From Candidatus Anaerostipes excrementavium (GTDB lineage: Bacteria > Bacillota > Clostridia > Lachnospirales > Lachnospiraceae): a DNA stretch of 64,000 nucleotides. The notes beneath the pieces are model-generated. The model saw nothing but the letters and a program-made list of their open reading frames with translations, ran no database searches and was not told the DNA's origin. Made by a program: the position numbers and the translations under genes. The first letter of the stretch is position 1. The number at the start of each line of letters is the position of its first letter. Below, piece by piece: positions 1-7,577 of the stretch. Where the stretch lies: positions 62,001-126,000 of the forward strand of contig DXEM01000006.1 of NCBI GenBank assembly GCA_019114985.1, given 5' to 3'.

Positions 1-116
1 TGGAGCATCTTAAACTTTTGGCTTCATTTGCAGGGAAATTAGGTAATGATGAAAAAGTGAATAAAATATTAAATTCAACAGGAAAAGAAGAATTAGTGGA
101 GATAATCAGGAGGTAA
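1..116 (+). CDS. PTS IIA component, C-terminal end (partial)
   Basis: The reading frame beginning at base 3 is open to a TAA at 114-116 and gives 37 residues ending EELVEIIRR. It lies 5 bases ahead of a fructose-type IIB gene and reads like the closing helices of a PTS EIIA of the fructose/mannitol type. The phosphorylated histidine would lie upstream, outside the window, so the assignment rests on position and the helical, leucine-rich tail. The sequence AGGAGG overlapping its stop serves as ribosome binding site for the next gene. Confidence 0.55.
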   Translation, partial: EHLKLLASFAGKLGNDEKVNKILNSTGKEELVEIIRR

Positions 117-121
117 AAGAT

Positions 122-439
122 ATGAAAATTGTAGGTGTTGCAGCTTGCACTGCTGGTATTGCTCATACATATATTTCAAAAGAAAAAATAGAGAATGCGG
201 CAAAGAAAAAAGGTCATATTGTACATATTGAAACACAGGGAACGATTGGAATAGAAGATGAACTTTCAGAGTCAGAAATTAAAGAAGCAGATTTTGTAAT
301 AATTATGGCGGATGTTTCAATTCGAGGAAAAGAAAGATTTGAAGGTAAAAAAACAGTCGAAATTTCTACGGATGTTGCAATTCAATCTCCAACAAAATTA
401 ATTGAACTACTGGAGGAGAAATTACGGGGAGGTAAGTGA
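122..439 (+). CDS. PTS fructose-family IIB component
   Basis: 105 residues, the usual size for a stand-alone fructose-type EIIB. It accepts phosphate from EIIA and passes it to the incoming sugar at the membrane. The active-site cysteine is Cys9 in the N-terminal motif VAACTAGIAHTY, which matches the family signature C-P/T-TGIAHT. The start is set by AGGAGG five bases upstream, overlapping the previous stop. The next gene (IIC) begins one base after its stop, so the two are translationally coupled. Codon use is A/T-rich, as in the whole first 2.7 kb and unlike the genes after 2.9 kb. The exact sugar (fructose, a fructose-like ketose or a polyol) cannot be read from the sequence. Confidence 0.9.
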   Translation: MKIVGVAACTAGIAHTYISKEKIENAAKKKGHIVHIETQGTIGIEDELSESEIKEADFVIIMADVSIRGKERFEGKKTVEISTDVAIQSPTKLIELLEEKLRGGK

Positions 440-440
440 T

Positions 441-1529
441 ATGAAAAAAATTGGAAGTGTATTGAAAAAGCATGTTATGACATCAATTTCATACTTAATT
501 CCTTTGGTAATTGCTTCAGGAATTATGTTGGCAATTGGGAATATTTTATCAGGTGCAAATGTTGCTGATTTAAGTAGTACAAGATTAAATATTGCAGATT
601 TATGTACTACAGTAGGAGCATATGGTATTGGGTTAATTCCGATGGTTATTGCAACCGGGGTTTCATTTTCAATAGCAGATAAACCAGGAATTGCACCAGG
701 TATTTTAGTTGGGATGGTGGCACAAAATTTATCTACTGGATTCTTAGGAGGATTGCTTGGTGGTTTTATTTCTGGTGGAATTACATTGCTAATTGTTAAA
801 AAAGTGAAAGTACCATCATTTATGCAGGGATTAATGCCGACATTATTTATTCCATTGATTGCGTCATTAATTTCATGTACATTTATCTATTATGTAATTG
901 GAACTCCAGTTATTTATTTAACACAAGTATTAACGAATTATCTACAAAGTTTAAGTACCTCTTCACTCTTTATTTATGGGGCAATCATTGGAGTAATGGG
1001 TGGAATTGATTTTGGTGGAGCGTTAAATAAAATTACGTTTGCATTTGCACTGGGATTGCAGACAGAAGGATTTAATGCACCGATTACGGTTGTAATTTTA
1101 GCAAATCTTGTTCCTGCCTTTGGTTTTACGTTAGCGTATTTTGTTTCAAAAACGATGAAAAAAAATATTTATACAAAAGCAGAAACAGAGACATTAAAAA
1201 ATGCATTTGCCATGGGATTATTTCAAATTACAGAAGGAAATTTACCCATTGTATTGAATGATATTCCGCGTGCATTAATAGCAACTGCTGTTGGAAATAG
1301 TGTCGGTGGCGGTCTTAGTATGTTATGGGGTTGTGATTCAGCAATCCCGGCAGGAGGATTATTAGCGGTTCCAACAATGAGTCAACCACATATGTTTTTA
1401 TTGGCTGTACTAATTGGTGCTTTATTAGCGGGAATAACATTTGCTTTTCTTAAGCAAAATATTACAGATGATAATGAACAAAATATTGAGCCGGAATTAA
1501 ATTTGAAAGATATAAAGTTTAATGAATAA
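441..1529 (+). CDS. PTS fructose-family IIC permease
   Basis: 362-residue polytopic membrane protein, the sugar-translocating subunit of the same fructose-family PTS. I chose ATG 441 (MKKIGSVLKKH) with GGGGAGG upstream; an in-frame ATG at 402 lies inside the IIB gene and has no good ribosome binding site. Many hydrophobic segments are visible, with glycine-rich stretches such as GGLLGGF and GGIDFGGALNK and the motif TEGNLPIVLNDIPRA, at the place of the TEGAIPF-like loop in fructose IIC proteins. The C-terminal eight bases overlap the MFS gene. The single-domain arrangement (separate IIA, IIB, IIC) differs from the fused FruA type. Confidence 0.85.
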   Translation: MKKIGSVLKKHVMTSISYLIPLVIASGIMLAIGNILSGANVADLSSTRLNIADLCTTVGAYGIGLIPMVIATGVSFSIADKPGIAPGILVGMVAQNLSTGFLGGLLGGFISGGITLLIVKKVKVPSFMQGLMPTLFIPLIASLISCTFIYYVIGTPVIYLTQVLTNYLQSLSTSSLFIYGAIIGVMGGIDFGGALNKITFAFALGLQTEGFNAPITVVILANLVPAFGFTLAYFVSKTMKKNIYTKAETETLKNAFAMGLFQITEGNLPIVLNDIPRALIATAVGNSVGGGLSMLWGCDSAIPAGGLLAVPTMSQPHMFLLAVLIGALLAGITFAFLKQNITDDNEQNIEPELNLKDIKFNE

Positions 1530-2703
1530 TAAAATTATGATTCATAAAATAGCAATTTTGAGTCTCTCTTTCCTAATAACATCATATTTATCCATTTCAC
1601 CGGCTTTGCCATTGATTGAGAAAGGTGTGACTAAAAGCTCTGCAGTCAATACAGAGCTTTTAGTCACAATACCAGCTCTATTTATGGCAATTATGGTATT
1701 TGCAAGCAGCTTTATATCTAGAAAAATTGGGATTAAAAATATGACAATTGTAGGACTTGGAATTGTGTTATGTTCTAGTTTATTATCAGCGAGAATTACT
1801 TCTATGGATATTTTATTGAGAATGAGAGGTGTTCTAGGTGTTGGATTAGGTATGGTTAATTTTTCTGCAATTGAACTTATTAATATAAATTATTGTGGAG
1901 ATGAAAAAGCTTATGTAATGGGAGTGAGAAGTGCAGTAGAAAGTTTGGGACAATCTATATTAGCCATTGGTGCAGGTAAGATCATACGATTTGGCTGGAA
2001 TAAAGTATTTTTAATTTATTTAGCAGGAATTCCTATACTGATTTTGTTTATAAAAGCTTTTACGAATCAGAAGTTAAAAAATTATCAAAAAGAGCAAAAA
2101 ATTATTTATAAGATAAGTAGAAAAGATGTAGCACTCACATTCTTGACTTTGTTTTTGCTAATTGCTCATACAGGATTAATTGTAAGATTATCAAACATAA
2201 TTATAATCCGAAATTTAGGATCAATATCAGATGCAAGTATGATACAAGGAGCTATGACTTTAATTGGTATGATATCAGGCTGTTGTTTTGGAATTATATT
2301 TAAAAAAGTAAGTCATTATTTATTCCCGCTGAGTTTATTTGGAATGGGAATTGTGCATTATCTTATTTATTTGAGTAGTAATATTTTTATAGTAACAATT
2401 GCTATGCTGCTCGCGGGAGCGTTATTTTGTATTTTAATTTCATATATTTTTAATATGATCTGTGAAGTAAGTTATGATGGGGCGGAATCATTTAGTAGCG
2501 CCCTAATATTAATGGGATGTAATTTAGGAGGATTTACGGCACCTTTTTTCTTGCAATTTTTCACAGAAGTATTTGGAGAAAAGAATAATATTGTATTTCC
2601 GTTTCAATGTTTTTCGATTTGCTTTATTGTATTATCGATTATTTTATTTTGCATTATCATGAAAATAAACAAAAAGGAAGAGTCCGCAAAATATTCCATT
2701 TAG
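1522..2703 (+). CDS. MFS transporter
   Basis: 393 residues with about twelve hydrophobic segments and basic cytoplasmic loops (SRKIGIKN, RMRGVLGVGLG), the size and layout of a drug/sugar-proton major facilitator. It overlaps the end of the PTS IIC gene by eight bases, so it is made from the same mRNA. That pairing is unusual: it could export a product or analogue of the PTS substrate, or be a second uptake route. It is as A+T-rich as the upstream PTS genes, consistent with joint acquisition. A perfect 17-bp inverted repeat lies inside its coding sequence (1626-1668) and a terminator overlaps its stop codon. Substrate unknown. Confidence 0.75.
   Translation: MNNKIMIHKIAILSLSFLITSYLSISPALPLIEKGVTKSSAVNTELLVTIPALFMAIMVFASSFISRKIGIKNMTIVGLGIVLCSSLLSARITSMDILLRMRGVLGVGLGMVNFSAIELININYCGDEKAYVMGVRSAVESLGQSILAIGAGKIIRFGWNKVFLIYLAGIPILILFIKAFTNQKLKNYQKEQKIIYKISRKDVALTFLTLFLLIAHTGLIVRLSNIIIIRNLGSISDASMIQGAMTLIGMISGCCFGIIFKKVSHYLFPLSLFGMGIVHYLIYLSSNIFIVTIAMLLAGALFCILISYIFNMICEVSYDGAESFSSALILMGCNLGGFTAPFFLQFFTEVFGEKNNIVFPFQCFSICFIVLSIILFCIIMKINKKEESAKYSI
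1626..1668 (+). repeat. Perfect 17-bp inverted repeat inside the MFS coding sequence
   Basis: Bases 1626-1642 are the exact reverse complement of 1652-1668, with a 9-base loop. In mRNA it would form a stable hairpin about 105 bases into the reading frame. It is not followed by a T-run, so it is not an intrinsic terminator. Such a long perfect palindrome within a codon-constrained, A+T-rich gene is unexpected by chance. Confidence 0.9.
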
Positions 2704-2725
2704 GTGGATCTGCGGTCTCTTTTCT
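2676..2725 (+). terminator. Intrinsic terminator of the fructose PTS-MFS operon
   Basis: Arms GAGTCCGCA (2680-2688) and TGCGGTCTC (2711-2719) pair with one T-T mismatch, extended by flanking A-T pairs, and are followed by TTTTCTTT. The left arm lies inside the last codons of the MFS gene. Confidence 0.75.
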
Positions 2726-2835
2726 TTGGTGAGCAGTGATGAACATGATTAAAAAACTATTTCTGATTTCTATAATTTTAAAAAAATTGGAAATAAAAGG
2801 GAGAAATATTGTGAAAAAAATATAATTTCTTGATT

Positions 2836-2890
2836 TTAACGAATATTTTACATAAATTTAACATAAAACCTCTGTAAAATCGTGTAAAAT
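2836..2890 (+). promoter_or_regulatory. Pho-box promoter of the Na/phosphate symporter
   Basis: Three direct repeats TTAACG (2836), TTTACA (2847) and TTAACA (2858) are spaced exactly 11 bp apart, the phasing of PhoP-binding TT(A/C/T)ACA repeats in Firmicutes. A -10-like TAAAAT lies at 2885-2890, putting the repeats in the usual activating position upstream. No good -35 hexamer is present, as expected for an activator-dependent promoter. The rest of 2704-2835 is A+T-rich with no gene seen. Confidence 0.65.
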
Positions 2891-2944
2891 AAAAATGTTG
2901 TTAAATATATGTGAAATTATTATGAAAGGCAAAGGAGAAAGAAA

Positions 2945-4585
2945 GTGAGTGTAACAAATGTTTTAGCTCTGCTAGGGGGACTTGCTTTGTTCCTTTACGG
3001 AATGCAGATGATGAGCTCCGGACTGGAGTCGGCAGCCGGAAACAAGATGAAAGAAATTTTAGAGCGGCTGACCGCCAACCGTTTTCTTGGAGTAGTTGTC
3101 GGTGCGGCGATTACTGCGGTGATCCAGTCCTCTTCCGCAACGACTGTTATGGTAGTCGGATTTGTAAATGCAGGAATGATGAATTTGAACCAGGCAGTTT
3201 GGATCATTATGGGTGCAAACATTGGTACGACGATTACAGGCCAGCTGATCGCATTGGACGTAGGAGCAATTGCTCCGATCTTCGCTTTCCTTGGTGTGGC
3301 GATGATCATGTTCCTGAAGAATCCAAAAGTACAGTACATAGGAGAAATCCTGGCAGGACTCGGTGTCTTGTTCATAGGTATGAACATGATGGGAGATGCG
3401 ATGGTTCCATTAAGAGACTATCCGCCATTCATCAATCTGATGACAAGATTCTCTAATCCGGCAGTAGGTATTTTGGCCGGTATGATTTTCACGGCGGTGA
3501 TCCAGTCTTCTTCCGCGTCTGTAGGAATCCTTCAGACATTGGCATTAAGCGGAGTTATCAGCTTCCGAAACTGTGTGTTTGTATTGTTCGGACAGAATAT
3601 CGGAACTTGTATCACAGCGGTTCTTGCGGCAATTGGCGCAGAGAGAAGTGCGAAAAGAACGACAATCATCCATCTGTCCTTCAATATCATTGGTACGATT
3701 CTGTTTACAATCGTCTGTCTGACGACACCATTGACGGATATCGTGGCAGATTTCAGCGGAGCCAATATCTCAAAACAGATTGCGAATATGCATACGTTAT
3801 TTAACTTGACGACAACATTGCTCTTGCTGCCATTTGGTAATTATCTGGCGAAGTTTGCGGTTAAAGTAATGCCGGAGAAGCAGGAAGAGAAAGAAAAGCA
3901 CAAACATTTGAAATACTTAAAACCGATTGATACCGGAGTAGATGCAGTCATTGGTACTTCTGCCATGTATCTGGAAGGAACAAGAAAAGAGATCGCGAGA
4001 ATGCTGGATATGGCAAGAGTGAATGTAGACCGCAGTTTCCATGCTTTTATTCATGCGGATTCCGGTGCGATCAAAGATGTAGAGGAAAGAGAAGCCTACA
4101 TTGACTATTTAAATAAAGAGATATCAAGAGCTATCTCTAAGATGATGATCCATGAAACCAATGAGAAGAATTCCAAGAATATCGGATCTTACTTCGAGAT
4201 GACGGGGAATATCGAGAGAATCGGCGATCATGCAGTGAATATCTGTGATTATACAAATCTGCTGCAGGAAAATCAGATTAAATTCTCAAATGATGCGATC
4301 CGCGAGATGCAGGAAATGAGGGAAATCTGCAGTCATATGTTTGAACGGCTCAAGAGAGCGCCGGAGAATCCAAAAGAGTGGCTGGAGAAGATCCATGATT
4401 CAGAGAATATTGTCGACAAGAAGACAGATGAATTCTATGAAAAGCATTTGGAACGTATTCGAAAGGGTACCTGTAATGATGAAGCCTGCATCATCTTTTC
4501 TGAGATGCTGACAGATTTCGAGCGAATCGGTGATCATTTATGGAACATTGCCCAGGAGATGGGAAAAATCATTGAAAGAAACTAA
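2945..4585 (+). CDS. Na+/phosphate symporter with PhoU-like C-terminal domain
   Basis: 546-residue NptA/PNaS-family transporter. Two homologous membrane halves carry the repeated motif QSSSA (ITAVIQSSSATT near residue 60 and FTAVIQSSSASV near 190), typical of this family, with GANIGTT and GQNIGTC in matching positions. From about residue 330 the protein becomes soluble and alpha-helical and contains two PhoU-like repeats (ERIGDHAVNICD; ERIGDHLWNIAQ). The start is a GTG preceded by AAAGGAGAAA; no better ATG exists. A row of Pho boxes upstream suggests induction under phosphate starvation. Monocistronic by spacing to rpe (102 bases). Confidence 0.9.
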   Translation: MSVTNVLALLGGLALFLYGMQMMSSGLESAAGNKMKEILERLTANRFLGVVVGAAITAVIQSSSATTVMVVGFVNAGMMNLNQAVWIIMGANIGTTITGQLIALDVGAIAPIFAFLGVAMIMFLKNPKVQYIGEILAGLGVLFIGMNMMGDAMVPLRDYPPFINLMTRFSNPAVGILAGMIFTAVIQSSSASVGILQTLALSGVISFRNCVFVLFGQNIGTCITAVLAAIGAERSAKRTTIIHLSFNIIGTILFTIVCLTTPLTDIVADFSGANISKQIANMHTLFNLTTTLLLLPFGNYLAKFAVKVMPEKQEEKEKHKHLKYLKPIDTGVDAVIGTSAMYLEGTRKEIARMLDMARVNVDRSFHAFIHADSGAIKDVEEREAYIDYLNKEISRAISKMMIHETNEKNSKNIGSYFEMTGNIERIGDHAVNICDYTNLLQENQIKFSNDAIREMQEMREICSHMFERLKRAPENPKEWLEKIHDSENIVDKKTDEFYEKHLERIRKGTCNDEACIIFSEMLTDFERIGDHLWNIAQEMGKIIERN

Positions 4586-4687
4586 TTGAATAGTTGTAAT
4601 CAACAAAAGATTTTCGGGGAAAAATATACCACAATTCTCAACCTATGATATAATAAGAAAGATAAACATGGGAAAGGAGAAAGAAGA

Positions 4688-5344
4688 ATGGAGTATATTT
4701 TATCCCCGTCAATTTTATCTGCAGATTTTGCAAAACTTGGTGATGATGTGAAAAGAGCAGCAGATGCAGGGGCACAGTGGATTCATATTGATGTAATGGA
4801 TGGATCCTTTGTGCCTAATATTTCTTTTGGATTTCCGGTCATTAAGGCAATCCGAGGCGTAACGGATAAGGTATTTGACGTGCATTTGATGATTGAGGAA
4901 CCGGGAAGATATATTGGAGAATTTGCAGAGTGCGGTGCAGATCTTATTACGTTGCATGCAGAATCTACCAAGCATCTGCACAGGGCGATCCAGCAGGTAA
5001 AGGCAGCAGGCTGTAAAGTAGGAGTTTCCCTTAATCCGGCTACGCCTTTGAGCGCTTTGGATTATATTCTGGATGAGATTGACATGGTATTGATCATGAC
5101 AGTGAATCCGGGATATGGCGGACAGGCCTACATTGACGGAATGGATCAGAAGATTCGTGATCTGAGAAAGATAGCGACAGACCGGGGACTGGATCTGGAT
5201 ATTCAGGTAGACGGCGGTGTGACAGCCGACAATATCGGGCGTATCAAAGAGTGCGGTGCGAATATATTCGTTGCAGGTTCTGCGGTATTTAACGGCGATA
5301 TTGAAGCCAATGTAAAAAAATTACGGAAAACAATGGAGGAGTAG
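4688..5344 (+). CDS. rpe: Ribulose-phosphate 3-epimerase
   Basis: 218 residues, full family length. Interconverts ribulose-5-phosphate and xylulose-5-phosphate in the pentose phosphate pathway. Visible signatures are the N-terminal LSPSILSADF, the metal/catalytic motif HIDVMDGSFVPN, HLMI, MTVNPGYGGQ (phosphate-binding loop) and QVDGGV near the C-terminus. The ribosome binding site is AAAGGAGAAAGAAG just upstream, and TATAAT at 4649-4654 is a likely -10. The next gene starts 3 bases after the stop, so rpe and the Mrp gene are co-transcribed. A second, divergent epimerase paralog sits at 52.7 kb in a PTS operon. Confidence 0.95.
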   Translation: MEYILSPSILSADFAKLGDDVKRAADAGAQWIHIDVMDGSFVPNISFGFPVIKAIRGVTDKVFDVHLMIEEPGRYIGEFAECGADLITLHAESTKHLHRAIQQVKAAGCKVGVSLNPATPLSALDYILDEIDMVLIMTVNPGYGGQAYIDGMDQKIRDLRKIATDRGLDLDIQVDGGVTADNIGRIKECGANIFVAGSAVFNGDIEANVKKLRKTMEE

Positions 5345-5347
5345 ACA

Positions 5348-6172
5348 ATGAGCGATTGTAATCATGACTGTGGAAGCTGCAGCGCCAATTGCAGCAGCAG
5401 AACACAGGAACAGACAGATTTTTTGGAACCTTTATACAGAGAGAGCAGCGTTAAGAAAGTCATTGGTGTTGTCAGCGGAAAAGGCGGAGTTGGAAAATCC
5501 ATGACCACATCATTATTGGCGGTCGCAGCGATGCGCAAAGGGCTCCATACAGCAATCTTGGATGCAGATGTTACAGGACCGTCCATTCCTCAGGCATTTG
5601 GTCTTCATGAGAGACTGCTCGGCAATGCAGAGGGTATTATTATGCCGGCGTTGACCAATTTCGGTATTGAAGTCGTATCCCTAAACCTGATGCTGGAAGA
5701 AGAGACTCAGCCGGTCATCTGGAGAGGACCTGTGGTTTCTGATGTGGTAAAACAGTTCTGGGGCAAGGCTTTATGGAAGGACATTGATGTGATGTTCGTG
5801 GATATGCCTCCGGGAACCGGTGAAGTTCCATTGACTGTTTTCCAGTCTGTACCGCTGGATGGGATTGTAGTCGTGGCGACTCCACAAGAGCTGGTAGGAA
5901 TGATCGTGGAGAAAGCGGTTAATATGGCAAAGATGATGGACGTGCCAGTATTGGGACTGATTGAGAACATGAGCTATATCAAATGTCCGGACTGCGGCAA
6001 AGAGATTCATGTGTTTGGAGAGAGCCATATTGATGAGATCGGAGAGAAATATCAGGTTCCTGTATTAGGAAAACTGCCGATCGATCCGCAGCTTACGCAG
6101 GCAAGTGATGAAGGTCTGATTGAGAATCTGGAGAATATCTATCTGGACGGCGTCATTGACCTGCTTGTCTAA
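5348..6172 (+). CDS. mrp: Mrp/ApbC-family Fe-S cluster carrier ATPase
   Basis: 274-residue ParA/MinD-fold P-loop ATPase. The N-terminal tail is cysteine-rich (four Cys among the first 18 residues: CNHDCGSCSANC), then the deviant Walker A GKGGVGKS around residues 44-51 and the typical VDMPPGTG. A CPDC motif near residue 220 is the conserved cluster-binding pair of the family. Members hold and deliver Fe-S clusters to apoproteins; this organism has many Fe-S enzymes (NadA, ThiC, HydG, hydrogenase). Co-transcribed with rpe (3-base gap). The extra N-terminal Cys motif resembles Nbp35-type proteins. Confidence 0.9.
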   Translation: MSDCNHDCGSCSANCSSRTQEQTDFLEPLYRESSVKKVIGVVSGKGGVGKSMTTSLLAVAAMRKGLHTAILDADVTGPSIPQAFGLHERLLGNAEGIIMPALTNFGIEVVSLNLMLEEETQPVIWRGPVVSDVVKQFWGKALWKDIDVMFVDMPPGTGEVPLTVFQSVPLDGIVVVATPQELVGMIVEKAVNMAKMMDVPVLGLIENMSYIKCPDCGKEIHVFGESHIDEIGEKYQVPVLGKLPIDPQLTQASDEGLIENLENIYLDGVIDLLV

Positions 6173-6276
6173 AATTTTGTAATGATTTTGTAAAGAAATG
6201 TAGAAATCAGGGAGAGTTGTGTATTTTTTTACGTACAAAGGTTGACATAACCAAACATTATAGGGTAGACTATGTA

Positions 6277-6410
6277 ACATAAGTCATAAGAATGTTACAA
6301 AAATATTTCGGAATAGAAAATTATAGATGCGAGAACGTTTACAAAATTAATCGTAAACTTCTAGATACACACTCAAAGAAAGAGCCGGCAGATCGATATC
6401 TGCCGGTTTT
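6277..6410 (+). ncRNA. Candidate small RNA or long 3' leader-like unit after mrp
   Basis: A promoter-like pair, TTGACA (6242-6247) and TAGACT (6266-6271) with an 18-bp spacer, is followed by no usable reading frame and then a strong terminator at 6376-6418. Inverted repeats GTAACAT/ATGTTAC (6274-6298) and GTTTAC/GTAAAC (6337-6358) lie between. A transcript of about 130 nt is therefore possible. Alternatively this is only the 3' UTR of mrp, because no terminator lies nearer its stop. Confidence 0.35.
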
Positions 6411-6418
6411 TTCTTTTT
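6376..6418. terminator. Bidirectional intrinsic terminator
   Basis: CCGGCAGAT (6385-6393) pairs perfectly with ATCTGCCGG (6398-6406), followed by TTTTTTCTTTTT; A-rich sequence on the other side gives a T-run on the minus strand. It serves convergent mrp and the nucleotidyltransferase gene. Confidence 0.9.
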
Positions 6419-7331
6419 AGAAGTTCTGAGGATAGACGCCTTGGTCTTTTAGGGTTTGAAGAGCATTCATCACGTTTTCTTTATCTTCCGGATAGGTAAC
6501 ACCATACCATTGGTCTTTGGATACGAGAACTTCCATGGTCGCTTTGCCTTTGCCTAGCAGGTCGCTTGCTGCACTCGGTATAAAATATTCGCCTTTGAGC
6601 GGATTTTCCGCAAGAGCCTGGTCTAAAAATGCCGGAAAACCGGTTTCCAGTTCATCCATGATCATAGGCTGGAATCCAAAGAAGTTCATAGATACCAGCT
6701 GATCAAAGGAAAGCGGAGTCCAGGTTTTGCCGTCATCTTCTGTAAATTCAGCATGATCTCCTCGTTTTTCAATATGGGTACGCTCGGTAATAGAAATCAG
6801 CTGATGATTGTCGTCTACTTCGCAGATTCCTCTGGAAACATAGCCATTGTCGGTGACGGTATTGCCTAGGTGATAACCGACCATGGCAAAAGGAGCGGGA
6901 TCCTGTTCCTCGTGGGATGTCAGGAAATCAGCCATGATCTGGAATCCATGGACGCCATAGTAATCGTCGGCATTGATGACTGCAAAAGGTTCCTGTATGA
7001 AAGGTTTTGCACATAACACCGCATGAGCTGTTCCCCATGGTTTTACTCGTCCTTCCGGCAAAGAATATCCTTCCGGAAGTGCATCTACTTCCTGGTAAGC
7101 GTAACATACTTCCAGGCCTTCCGGAACACGTTTTCCGATGGTCTCTTTGAAGTCCTTTTCAATTTCCTTCTTAATGATAAAAACAATCTTGCCAAAACCG
7201 GCGCGTTTCGCGTCATATATGGAATAGTCAATGATGGCATGTCCCTGCGGATCCATCGGATCCATTTGTTTTAATCCGCCGTAGCGGCTGCCCATGCCTG
7301 CTGCAAGAATGACTAAAGCAGGTTTGTTCAT
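6417..7331 (-). CDS. Sugar-phosphate nucleotidyltransferase
   Basis: 304 residues. The N-terminus PALVILAAGMGSRYGGLKQ is the nucleotide-binding signature of NTP-transferases (LAAGxGxR...K), and VINADDYYGV holds the metal-binding aspartates. The family makes NDP-sugars from sugar-1-phosphate and NTP; the closest named type would be a UTP- or glucose-1-phosphate-using enzyme, but the donor and sugar cannot be read. Start: the frame is open far upstream, but AGGAGG at 7344-7349 (12 bases before) points to the ATG at 7331 (MNKPALVIL). Transcribed toward mrp and divergent from the PRD regulator; a decayed repeat lies between. Confidence 0.85.
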   Translation of the reverse strand: MNKPALVILAAGMGSRYGGLKQMDPMDPQGHAIIDYSIYDAKRAGFGKIVFIIKKEIEKDFKETIGKRVPEGLEVCYAYQEVDALPEGYSLPEGRVKPWGTAHAVLCAKPFIQEPFAVINADDYYGVHGFQIMADFLTSHEEQDPAPFAMVGYHLGNTVTDNGYVSRGICEVDDNHQLISITERTHIEKRGDHAEFTEDDGKTWTPLSFDQLVSMNFFGFQPMIMDELETGFPAFLDQALAENPLKGEYFIPSAASDLLGKGKATMEVLVSKDQWYGVTYPEDKENVMNALQTLKDQGVYPQNF

Positions 7332-7420
7332 AGCTTTCTGATACCTCCTCTTGTTGGTTGCATTTCTTATATTCATAGTATAGCGAATCGGGGATGGTTC
7401 GTCCAGTGCATTGGCAAGGA

Positions 7421-7478
7421 AATGCTGCTTTGTCGCCGCTTGCGCGGCCGAATCCTCGATTGAGGCCAAATAGTTACC
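7421..7478. repeat. Diverged partial copy of the 174-bp TIR repeat
   Basis: Bases 7431-7468 match the inside of the element at 38026-38199 with few changes (both hold GCCGCTTG-GCGGC-GAATCCTCG), and the sequence then jumps to CCAAATAGTTACC, close to that element's right end (GGCTGAATAGTTA). It looks like an internally deleted relic in the gap between two divergent genes. Confidence 0.6.
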
Positions 7479-7577
7479 AAATTCATCGGTTGCGGAAGAA
7501 ACAATGGTTAGGTTATAATAAGAAATATGACCAATGGCTATTACGAATAAACGAAGCAATGAAAAAGAGGAATGTCT

